Part shown: one piece after another, positions 1-5,769 of the stretch
Position numbering within the stretch: position 1 is the stretch's first letter
How the letters are laid out: every line of letters starts with the position of its first letter
From: JARRNO01 sp037384885
GTDB lineage: Bacteria; Acidobacteriota; UBA4820; DSQY01
Direction of reading: 5' to 3'
Length of the DNA stretch: 8,444 nucleotides
NCBI GenBank assembly: GCA_037384885.1
Contig: JARRNO010000155.1
Location: 1 to 8,444 of the forward strand
Notes under the pieces: model-generated
Databases searched by the model: none
What the model was told of the DNA's origin: nothing
The model's input: the letters and a program-made list of their open reading frames with translations, nothing else
Program-made: the position numbers and the translations under genes

Positions 1-568
1 CGGTAGGCTTCAGGGCCGCTTCGCATGCGTCCCGAATATAGGGGCGGAGCGCCTCGTGGAGTGCGGCGCCCTGGGCAAGGTTCTGCAAGTATACTTTCTC
101 TCCCCGACGCAGTCTCTCGTAAAAATCGCTGATTCCGATAATGTCGGAACGCAGGCAGTTCCCAAGGATCATGCCGCCGATGGGAATCACGTACTGAGCC
201 TCCATGAGGTTGGGAAGGTTCAGGATGGGGCCCACGAAGACGGCGAGCGGAACAGCCGTTCCCACGGCCAGCGCCGCAAAGAGCGTCAGTGCGAAGGTCC
301 GGAGCCGGATGCGGCTGGTACGGGCGATGGAGGCGTCGGCGACGCCGATCATGACCAGCAGCCACGCTCCGTTGATCCAGGGATTGTCGAGCTTGAAGAC
401 CACCTGGAGATAGAGCCCGACGAAGAGCAGCTGGAGAGTCATCCGCACAACGGCCGTCAGAGTCTGGCCGAAAATCGGAATGCGGCGCCATAGGATGATG
501 CCGAAGGGAAGGATCAGGAGCAGATAGCCCAGCGAAAGCCGCCAGGGACTAATGTCGATCGTGTTCAT
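1..568 (-). CDS. fetB: FetB/UPF0014-family ABC transporter permease (partial, C-terminus off the left edge)
   Basis: This is an integral membrane permease of an ABC exporter. The E. coli member of the family, FetB, works with FetA in iron efflux; the substrate here is inferred by family only. The ATG at 568 opens 189 codons that run off the window. Hydrophobic segments lie at about residues 11-27, 36-58, 66-80, 92-114 and 123-138. The family-typical stretch IPIGGMILGN (about 128-137) follows the fifth segment. It is followed by a charged cytoplasmic-looking segment with ERLRRGEKVYLQ (151-162) that resembles the coupling region. E. coli FetB has roughly 259 residues, so about a quarter is missing. 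The start codon overlaps the stop of the ATPase gene as ATGA (568-565), which argues for translational coupling and fixes this start. Family assignment is firm; the metal specificity is not. Confidence 0.88.
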   Translation of the reverse strand, partial: MNTIDISPWRLSLGYLLLILPFGIILWRRIPIFGQTLTAVVRMTLQLLFVGLYLQVVFKLDNPWINGAWLLVMIGVADASIARTSRIRLRTFALTLFAALAVGTAVPLAVFVGPILNLPNLMEAQYVIPIGGMILGNCLRSDIIGISDFYERLRRGEKVYLQNLAQGAALHEALRPYIRDACEAALKPT

Positions 569-1221
569 CCGCGGGACTCCTCCCCGATTTCGAGGGTCCT
601 TCCTCCCAGATCGAGCGCTCCCGGGCTGTGGGCAGCCGTCAGGACGGTCAGCCGGTCCAGTGAGAGGAGATGATCCGCCACGGCTTGTTCCGCACTGGGA
701 TCGAGGGCGGAGGCCGGTTCGTCCAACAGCAGGATGGGGCGGTCGAGAAGGAGGGCGCCGATGATGGCGAGACGCTGTTTCTCCCCGCCCGACAGGTTGG
801 CAAGAGGTTCAGTCAGGATGGTGTTCTCAAGCCGGAACCGCGCCAGCAGGCCCGGCACCCGGTCGAGGTTCCCACTCATGCCGGCGTTGGCGCGATATTC
901 GAAGGGACGCCGCAGGGCCTCGCCGGCGGTGCCCGTACCCAGGTCGGGCTCTTGCGCCACGTACGCCATTCGTGTCCGCAGCCGCCAGACCGTCGCCGCC
1001 GTCAGCGGCGTACCCTCGATCGATACGTGGCCGGAGGCGGCGGGAACAAACCCAAGGAGCACCTTGAGCAATGTGGACTTGCCTGATCCTGAAGGCCCTG
1101 CAAGCGTGATTTTCTCGCCGGGCCGGACCGAGAAGGAAAGATCGTCAAGCACCGTACGTTTCCCGAAACGCACGCTCAAGTTGCCGACCAGAACGGCGAT
1201 GGCCTTCTCCATTTCCCCCAT
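565..1221 (-). CDS. fetA: FetA-like ABC transporter ATP-binding protein
   Basis: This is the cytoplasmic ATPase subunit that powers the adjacent UPF0014/FetB-type permease. All ABC motifs are visible: Walker A GPSGSGKST (residues 42-50), Q-loop Q90 in YVAQEP, signature LSGGEKQR (143-150), Walker B ILLLDEP (163-169) with D-loop SALD (171-174), and the switch histidine H198 in TAAHS. At 218 residues it is a single compact nucleotide-binding domain, as expected for FetA. The start at 1221 is preceded by GGAGG about six bases upstream; the alternative ATG at codon 4 has a poorer ribosome site. The stop overlaps the permease start by 4 bases, so the two are an operon. The substrate is assigned only through the partner: iron efflux in E. 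coli FetAB, unproven here. No convincing promoter was found in the divergent spacer for this strand. Confidence 0.92.
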   Translation of the reverse strand: MGEMEKAIAVLVGNLSVRFGKRTVLDDLSFSVRPGEKITLAGPSGSGKSTLLKVLLGFVPAASGHVSIEGTPLTAATVWRLRTRMAYVAQEPDLGTGTAGEALRRPFEYRANAGMSGNLDRVPGLLARFRLENTILTEPLANLSGGEKQRLAIIGALLLDRPILLLDEPASALDPSAEQAVADHLLSLDRLTVLTAAHSPGALDLGGRTLEIGEESRG

Positions 1222-1355
1222 GCTTTCCCTCCGGGGCAGCTCGCCCGGGAAAACCCACCGGCATCAGGCTATCACAGTGCAATCGCCAAGGGGCCGGAAG
1301 CCAATTGCTGTTTTCCATCCCCGCCAACCGGATGCGCTGCAATCCTTCGCCGCTT

Positions 1356-1384
1356 TTGCACCCAACCCCTACGGGCACTAAATT
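1356..1384 (+). promoter_or_regulatory. Predicted sigma70-like promoter for the V4R-like gene
   Basis: TTGCAC (1356-1361) and TAAATT (1379-1384) each match four of six consensus bases of the -35 and -10 boxes and are separated by exactly 17 bases. The -10 box sits in the only A/T-rich patch of the spacer. Transcription would begin near 1391, giving a leader of about 19 bases that contains the ribosome site GAGGAGG (1399-1405), 4 bases before the ATG at 1410. This is a prediction from pattern and position only. Confidence 0.5.
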
Positions 1385-1409
1385 TTAGAAGGGGCATAGA
1401 GGAGGCGCC

Positions 1410-2102
1410 ATGGAATTCAGGCAAGCCGCTCAGCAGCTGGGAGATTTTATCAAGGGGCGTCTTCTTTTCGTCGAAGACTACGCCCGCAGAAAGGGACAGG
1501 ATCCTCCGCAAATCCTCGCTGAGGTGCGCCGTGAGGCGCTCGATCTTGCGGGCGAGGACGAGGAGAAAAGGACCCTCTTGGAAGAGAAGGTGTTTTCTGG
1601 GGTGATACTTTCCAGCGGCCATCTTCCCGACTGGGTGGACAAGGTGTTGCTGAAAGCGATGACGATCGTGCTGAAAGGGCCGGGCGCGCCGCTTTATACG
1701 ACGACATCGCGGCATCCATGCATCACTTTCGAGGCGGGACGGTTCAACGCGCACCGCCAGGCGGACACGGTTTTTAAGGCCTTCTTTTCGGGCAAGACGC
1801 CGGACTCCTGGCTCAAGAACACCTTTCTGTCTATTTACCGGCAGTGCTACGGCGACAAGGCCGCAGATCAATTCGAGGTTCGGGAACCCGGGCCGGGGCA
1901 TGTGCAGGTGGTGGTCGACAACAGCGGACTCGAAAAGACGGACCGGATGGATTGTTCGACCGGGGTTGGATATCTGTACGGCGCCCTGGAAAAGCTGGGC
2001 GCCAAATCACCCCTCGTCACCCATGAGAGGTGCGGCGCGGCGCCGGACCGGAAGGGGCAACCCTGTATTTTCGAGGTCACCTGGGACGCTGCCGGCGAGT
2101 AA
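1410..2102 (+). CDS. V4R/TIGR02265-like sensor-fold protein of unknown function
   Basis: This 230-residue soluble protein has no signal peptide or membrane segment. I do not recognise a precise function. The C-terminal third (about 165-225) reads like a V4R / heme-NO-binding-like alpha-beta domain. It contains a segment CSTGVGYLYGALEKLG (182-197) and ends with the pattern E-R-C-x10-C-x-F-x-V-x-W (206-225), the usual end of V4R and TIGR02265-type domains, in which conserved cysteines contribute to ligand or metal binding. Cysteines are at 104, 146, 182, 208 and 219. The N-terminal half is helical and charged. No DNA-binding or output domain is fused to it. The ATG at 1410 has a strong GAGGAGG site 4 bases upstream. 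It is the only plus-strand gene, divergent from the ABC transporter and convergent with the redox cluster, whose last gene ends only 9 bases away. The CDS is certain; the domain call is moderate. Confidence 0.75.
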   Translation: MEFRQAAQQLGDFIKGRLLFVEDYARRKGQDPPQILAEVRREALDLAGEDEEKRTLLEEKVFSGVILSSGHLPDWVDKVLLKAMTIVLKGPGAPLYTTTSRHPCITFEAGRFNAHRQADTVFKAFFSGKTPDSWLKNTFLSIYRQCYGDKAADQFEVREPGPGHVQVVVDNSGLEKTDRMDCSTGVGYLYGALEKLGAKSPLVTHERCGAAPDRKGQPCIFEVTWDAAGE

Positions 2103-2111
2103 CGGGTTCGA

Positions 2112-3122
2112 TCAGACCCGGATGACGATCTTGCCGAAGTGTCCCGCCTCCTTCATCAGCTTGAAGGCCTCCGCCGCCTGGTCGAAGGGAAAGACCCGGT
2201 CCACCACCGGACGCATTCCGTGTTGCGCCACGGCCCGGTTCATGGCTTCAAAGAGGTCGCGGCCGCCCACGAAAATCCCCTGAACGTGAAGGGACTTCAT
2301 GAAAATGTAGTTGACGGTCAGCTCGGTCCTGGCCCCGCTCAACTGTCCGATGGCGCTGACGGTTCCGCCTATGCGGGCGGCCTTGAACGAGCGTTCCAGT
2401 GTCCCCGCGCCTCCCACTTCTACGACGTGGTCGGCCCCTTGGCCGTCCGTCATCTCCATCACACGGCGATGCCATTCCGGTTCGGTTTTGTAGTTGACGG
2501 TTCCCCACGCCCCGAGATGGCGGGCCCGTTCCAGCTTTTCGTCGCTGCTTGACGTGATGATGACACGCGCTCCGGCCAGATTTGCGAACTGGAGGGCGAA
2601 GATGGAAACGCCTCCGGTGCCCAGCGCAAGAACCACGTCGCCCGGCTTCACCGGCCGGTCCGACATGAGGGCGTGCCAGGCGGTCACGCCGGCGCAGGGC
2701 AGGCAGGCGGCTTCTTCGTCGGAAAGGTGTTCGGGAACGTGGACCACGCCTTCTTCGGAAAGGAGAGCGTACTCGGCGAGCATGCCGTCGAGCGGGCCCC
2801 CAAGCGTCGAGCGGCGCACTTCGGGAGCCGGGTCTCCCCCCAGCCATTTCTGGGCAAAAATGCCGGCGACGCGGTCGCCTTCTTTCACTCGGCTGACGCC
2901 AGGCCCCGTGCTCTCCACCCTGCCGGCGCCGTCCGAAAGAGGAACCAGCGGAAGCGGCTGCCTGGGATTGTAGACTCCCTCCACGGTGAGCAGATCCCGG
3001 TAGTTGAGCGAACAGGCGGCGACGCGGACCAGGACCTGGCCCGGACCCGGTTCGGGGACGTCCCGTGTCGCGGATTTGAGGTGATCAAGGCCAAAACCGT
3101 CCTGAATTTCAAAGACCTTCAT
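2112..3122 (-). CDS. Zinc-independent MDR-family NAD(P)-dependent oxidoreductase (quinone reductase-like)
   Basis: This medium-chain dehydrogenase/reductase has 336 residues. The N-terminal GroES-like domain carries SLNYRDLL (38-45), the segment that in zinc alcohol dehydrogenases holds the catalytic Cys. Here that Cys is absent, and so is the four-Cys structural zinc lobe, which places it with the zinc-free quinone-oxidoreductase-like branch. A Rossmann domain follows, with LGTGGVSIFALQFA (167-180) and the acceptor region TSSSDEKLERA (190-200), consistent with NAD(P)H binding. The C-terminus KIVIRV is the usual family ending. The likely role is reduction of an enone, quinone or aldehyde; the substrate is unknown. 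The start at 3122 has AGAGGAGG upstream. The ATG overlaps the TGA stop of the OsmC-like gene (ATGA, 3122-3119), so translation is probably coupled and the two products may act in the same process. It is the last gene of the cluster. Confidence 0.9.
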   Translation of the reverse strand: MKVFEIQDGFGLDHLKSATRDVPEPGPGQVLVRVAACSLNYRDLLTVEGVYNPRQPLPLVPLSDGAGRVESTGPGVSRVKEGDRVAGIFAQKWLGGDPAPEVRRSTLGGPLDGMLAEYALLSEEGVVHVPEHLSDEEAACLPCAGVTAWHALMSDRPVKPGDVVLALGTGGVSIFALQFANLAGARVIITSSSDEKLERARHLGAWGTVNYKTEPEWHRRVMEMTDGQGADHVVEVGGAGTLERSFKAARIGGTVSAIGQLSGARTELTVNYIFMKSLHVQGIFVGGRDLFEAMNRAVAQHGMRPVVDRVFPFDQAAEAFKLMKEAGHFGKIVIRV

Positions 3123-3663
3123 GGATTCCCTCCTCTGGGATGTCTACCGGCGCCTTCCGGCGTTTCCAGGCGCAACTCTGTGGTGATCTGAATCTGCGGA
3201 TGAAGCGAGCGATAGACGGGACAGCCGCGCGGGTGTGTTTCAAAGAGCCGGTCCACNNNNNNNNNNNNNNNNNNNNNNNNNNNNNNNNNNNNNNNNNNNN
3301 NTCCGCATCCACCGGGACGGCCAGATGATACACCACGTGGATGCGGCGGATGATCAGGACGCCGCCGTCTTCTTCGATTTCACCCGTCACATCCGATGTG
3401 AGGTCGCCCTGGGGAATCTTGATCTGGCGCGCTTCCAGCGCGCCTCCGAAGGTTCCCGTCAGTCAGCCGCCCGCCGCAGCCACGACGTAATCAAGCGTGG
3501 TGGCGTGCGGTTCGGAAATCTCCGGACTGACGCCGTAATGATCGGCCACGGCCCCGTGGACGCCAAAAAGGGCCGGGGTGTCTTCGGCTGGGAGCCAGGC
3601 CTCGCGGATCGGACCTTTCTTCCGGACGATCCGCACCTTGGACGTATAGGCAATATGGCTCAT
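3119..3663 (-). CDS. OsmC-like protein, probable selenoprotein (in-frame TGA at codon 67; interrupted by an N gap)
   Basis: OsmC/Ohr-fold proteins are thiol peroxidases that reduce organic hydroperoxides with a reactive and a partner Cys. The gene starts at ATG 3663, with AGGAGG (3674-3669) 5 bases upstream, and reads 66 codons ending in the OsmC-type segment TTLDYVVAAAGG (55-66). Codon 67 is TGA (3465-3463), at the position of the reactive Cys. The same frame continues with LTGTFGGALEARQ (68-80) and on to about residue 121 before the N gap. After the gap, another frame gives RGCPVYRSLHPQIQITTEL, the typical OsmC C-terminal motif with the second Cys, and ends at TGA 3121-3119, overlapping the next gene. 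The frame change at the gap is best explained by an incorrect gap length. A SECIS-like hairpin follows the UGA. Selenocysteine at 67 is therefore favoured over a pseudogene. Alternatives are a base-calling error (TGC/TGT to TGA) or a genuine nonsense mutation. Confidence 0.82.
3257..3301. other. Assembly gap (45 undetermined bases) inside the OsmC-like gene
   Basis: There are 45 consecutive N. The OsmC reading frame on the two sides is out of register by this length: the upstream frame needs a gap of 3n+1 bases to join the conserved C-terminal frame. OsmC relatives usually have only a few residues between the strand ending in HLAVPVDA and the helix starting VDRLFE. The real missing sequence may therefore be much shorter than 45 bases, and the Ns may be a scaffolding placeholder. 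Confidence 0.95.
3412..3457 (-). promoter_or_regulatory. Candidate bacterial SECIS element (stem-loop just after the UGA)
   Basis: Reading the minus strand, the hairpin begins 6 bases after the TGA. The lower stem pairs GGGAA (3457-3453) with TTCCC (3416-3412) and, after one mismatch (3452/3417), CTT (3451-3449) with AAG (3420-3418). An internal loop (3448-3445 and 3425-3421) separates it from a perfect 7-bp upper stem, GGCGCGC (3444-3438) with GCGCGCC (3432-3426). The apical loop is TGGAA (3437-3433) and starts 25 bases after the UGA. Bacterial SECIS elements have a short stem, a small apical loop with a G in its first two positions, and a loop about 16-37 bases from the UGA; all three conditions hold. 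The hairpin lies inside coding sequence, as usual in bacteria. Its function would be to bind SelB. Found by eye, with no folding energy calculated. Confidence 0.68.
3463..3465 (-). other. Candidate selenocysteine codon (UGA) in the OsmC-like gene
   Basis: The TGA replaces the codon for the peroxidatic Cys of the OsmC family. It is flanked by AAAGG before and LTGTFGG after, both in one frame, with coding-like sequence on both sides. Cys-to-UGA substitution at a redox-active site, with homology continuing in frame, is the standard signature of a bacterial selenoprotein. The UGA could instead be a sequencing error or a point mutation. Confidence 0.72.
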
Positions 3664-3685
3664 GTTGACCTCCTGCGCCGGCGGT

Positions 3686-4690
3686 TCAACGATCCTCCGC
3701 CGTGAACTGCAGCATCCACTGGGGGTATGGAAGCGGTTGGGCGCTGATTTTTTCCAGTTCCGACATCTCCTTGTCTGAAAGCTGCATGTCTGCCGCCGCG
3801 AGATTCTGCTCAAGCTGTTCCATCGTGCGGGCGCCGAGAATAACCGACGTCACGCCCGGTTTTTGAGCGAGCCACGCCAGGGCCACGGCCGCGGGAGACG
3901 CCCCGTGGGCCTTGCCGACTTCGTCCAGGAGATCCACGATGTCGTAGACGTGATCTTTGTCCACCGGAGGGAAAGCCGCTTCGCGGTCCGACTGGCGTGT
4001 TCCCGAGGGCAAGGGCTTTCCGCGCCGGAATTTCCCGGAAAGCCAGCCGCCTGCCAGGGGGCTCCAGGGAAGGATGCCGAGTCCCTGGTCCAGGCAGAGC
4101 GGAACCAGTTCATGCTCTAAATCCCGGCCCGCAAGGTTGTAATAGGCTTGAAGCGTTGCAAAACGGGCCCAGCCGTAGCGGTCGGAAAGCCCCAGCGCCT
4201 TGGCCAATTGCCAGGCGGCGTAGTTCGAAACGCCGATGTAGCGGACTTTACCCCATCGAACCAGGTCGTCAAGCGCCTGGAGCGTTTCTTCGAGGGGCGT
4301 GGCGGGATCCCAGGCGTGAACCTGATAGAGATCGATGTAGTCGGTGCCCAGCCGCTGGAGGCTGGCATCCGCCGAATCCAGGATGTGGCCTCGGGACAAG
4401 CCGGCTTCGTTGGGGCCGTCGCCCATGCGCATGCGCACTTTCGTGGCCACGACCACGTCCTTCCTCCGGCTTCCAAGCGCCTTACCCAGAAGACGCTCCG
4501 ACTCGCCATAGGCGTAAACGTCTGCGGTGTCGAAGAAATTGATGCCGGCGTCGAGGCAGCGGGCCACGAGGTTCCGTGCCGCGGTCTCATCCAGGTTGCC
4601 CACGCCCCACTGGTTGGGACCGAAGGTCATGGCGCCGAAGCAGAGCTTCGAGACCTTGAGACCGGTTCGTCCGAGAAATCGCATTTCCAT
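3686..4690 (-). CDS. Aldo-keto reductase
   Basis: This is an NAD(P)H-dependent TIM-barrel oxidoreductase that reduces aldehydes or ketones to alcohols, 334 residues, cytosolic. The catalytic tetrad is visible: D54 and Y59 in FDTADVYAYGESE, K84 in VVVATKVRMRMG, and H125 in YQVHAWD. The N-terminal MRFLGRTGLKVSKLCFGAMTFG is the classic opening of the YajO/IolS-like AKR group. The strand SNYAAW (155-160) and the C-terminal cofactor region around VTSVILGARTMEQLEQNL (a phosphate-binding pattern favouring NADPH) complete the family signature. I chose the ATG at 4690 because AGGAGG (4701-4696) lies 5 bases upstream; the open frame extends to 4720 but without a ribosome site or homology. It follows the second metallo-beta-lactamase gene by 63 bases with no terminator seen, and precedes the OsmC-like gene by 22 bases. 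The physiological substrate is unknown. Confidence 0.94.
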   Translation of the reverse strand: MEMRFLGRTGLKVSKLCFGAMTFGPNQWGVGNLDETAARNLVARCLDAGINFFDTADVYAYGESERLLGKALGSRRKDVVVATKVRMRMGDGPNEAGLSRGHILDSADASLQRLGTDYIDLYQVHAWDPATPLEETLQALDDLVRWGKVRYIGVSNYAAWQLAKALGLSDRYGWARFATLQAYYNLAGRDLEHELVPLCLDQGLGILPWSPLAGGWLSGKFRRGKPLPSGTRQSDREAAFPPVDKDHVYDIVDLLDEVGKAHGASPAAVALAWLAQKPGVTSVILGARTMEQLEQNLAAADMQLSDKEMSELEKISAQPLPYPQWMLQFTAEDR

Positions 4691-4753
4691 TGGAACCTCC
4701 TCGATCAGGAAAAGAAACAACGCAGGGCCGGTCGAATGTTCCCCGCTCTGTGA

Positions 4754-5761
4754 TCAGGCGCTGGGGGCCGCGTAGCGCCGCAGGCCGTCCGCCTGCCTTC
4801 GGACGGCGCGGCCTTCCTCCGCAAGAAACTGCAGATGGGCGAGAGCCTCGCCCGTGGCGAACCATTTCTGGGCCGGGGGAAATCGTGTCCAACCCCCGCT
4901 CAGATCCCAATGCATCCGCGACGCCGTCTGATAGGCGGTGAAGCCGTTCGCACTCTCCGCCAGGATACGGCTCACCTCGGAAAGGCGCCTGTGATGATGT
5001 TCGCGGATTTCCCGGCTTCTGCGGCGGTGGCCCCGGAACGGGTGGAAGTGCCCGGGAAGCACGAGGTCCACGTCCAATGTATCTGTGACGTCAAGGCTTT
5101 CGAGATATCGCGCCAGTGGATCTCCCGCTCCATCTACACCGAGCGCCGAGATGTTGGGCGTCACGCCCTCCAGCAGGTGGTCGCCGGCGAAGAGCAGCTT
5201 TCGCTTTTCATCGTAGAGGCAGAGGTGGCCAGGCGAATGCCCCGGTGTGGCCACGCAGATCAGCTCTGCCTCCCCGGCCCTGATGACGTCACCGCCCGCA
5301 ACATCGGTAAAAGGGGTTTCGGGCCCTGGACCATATGCGGATTCCGGGTTTTCGTCGACGAAAATTTGCAGTTCAGCCTTCGGAAGCCCGTTTTCCACGC
5401 CCGAAGGCGCCGCCGCGTCCCAGAAGGTTCCTTTCCGGATAAGGGCAGCCTCGGTCCGGCTCAGATAAATCTTCGACGTCGCACCCGCCGTCTTTTCCAC
5501 CAGCCCGATGTGGTCCGGATGAAGGTGTGTGATGAAGATATCCATCTTCCCGCGCTCCGCGCCGAGCAGGTCGAGTGCGTTGACCAGCGCCTCCAGGCAG
5601 GCGCGGCGGTTCATGCCTGTGTCGACCAGCAGGGACCGTTCCCGCCCCCGCATGAAGTAGCTGTTTATCCAGCGGAGAGGATTCCGGGGCAAGGGCACAG
5701 CGATCCGGTACAGGTTCTCGTCGAGTTGTTCCACCGCCGGTGTCTGATTCAGTCGATCCAA
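4754..5761 (-). CDS. Metallo-beta-lactamase-fold hydrolase with C-terminal helical/winged-helix region
   Basis: This 335-residue MBL-superfamily enzyme has a two-metal active site: THLHPDHIG gives H79, H81, D83 and H84; TPGHSPGH gives H175; FAGDH gives D194; and LPGHFHPF gives H238. The C-terminal 90 residues (about 245-335), with RRSREIREHHHRRLSEV and QKWFATGEALAHLQFLAEEG, look like the helical winged-helix tail of the LACTB2-like/glyoxalase II-like group. Hydrolysis of a thioester or ester is likely but the substrate is unassigned. The start is a TTG at 5761: AGGA (5771-5768) lies 6 bases upstream and overlaps the stop codon of the aldehyde dehydrogenase. No ATG occurs before codon 37, which would cut into the fold, and the GTG at codon 10 has no ribosome site. 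The 8-base gap to the aldehyde dehydrogenase gene suggests tight co-translation. Confidence 0.92.
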   Translation of the reverse strand: MDRLNQTPAVEQLDENLYRIAVPLPRNPLRWINSYFMRGRERSLLVDTGMNRRACLEALVNALDLLGAERGKMDIFITHLHPDHIGLVEKTAGATSKIYLSRTEAALIRKGTFWDAAAPSGVENGLPKAELQIFVDENPESAYGPGPETPFTDVAGGDVIRAGEAELICVATPGHSPGHLCLYDEKRKLLFAGDHLLEGVTPNISALGVDGAGDPLARYLESLDVTDTLDVDLVLPGHFHPFRGHRRRSREIREHHHRRLSEVSRILAESANGFTAYQTASRMHWDLSGGWTRFPPAQKWFATGEALAHLQFLAEEGRAVRRQADGLRRYAAPSA

Positions 5762-5769
5762 GGGGCGTC

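Noticed and set aside
1222..1300. Possible minus-strand promoter for the ABC transporter (TTGGCG and weak -10 candidates)
   Set aside because: No pair of boxes with acceptable spacing and an A/T-rich -10 could be found.
734..1381. 215-codon plus-strand open frame over the ABC ATPase
   Set aside because: Antisense to a gene with all ABC motifs; low-complexity Arg/Ser/Pro-rich product typical of a shadow frame.
1272..1901. 209-codon minus-strand open frame opposite the V4R-like gene
   Set aside because: No ribosome site or domain; it overlaps a better-supported plus-strand gene that has its own promoter and ribosome site.
2103..2120. Small hairpin CGGGT/ACCCG in the convergent gap as a terminator
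   Set aside because: The stem is only 5-6 bp with an 6-8 base loop, there is no T-tract on either strand, and half lies in the MDR coding sequence.
3109..3390. Minus-strand open frame running across the N gap as one 93-codon protein
   Set aside because: It uses the correct OsmC frame before the gap but the wrong one after it; the OsmC C-terminal motif GCPVYRSL appears only in the other frame.
3119..3663. OsmC-like gene as a simple pseudogene
   Set aside because: Coding quality and family motifs are kept on both sides of the TGA, the stop falls exactly at the redox Cys, a SECIS-like hairpin follows, and the only other frame problem coincides with an assembly gap. Not fully excluded.
3664..3813. 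N-terminal extension of the OsmC-like gene into the AKR gene
   Set aside because: The extension overlaps the AKR C-terminus in another frame, while the ATG at 3663 has an ideal AGGAGG site.
4691..4720. Ten-residue N-terminal extension of the aldo-keto reductase
   Set aside because: The added residues cover the AGGAGG ribosome site itself and the family N-terminus begins at MEMRFLGRTG.
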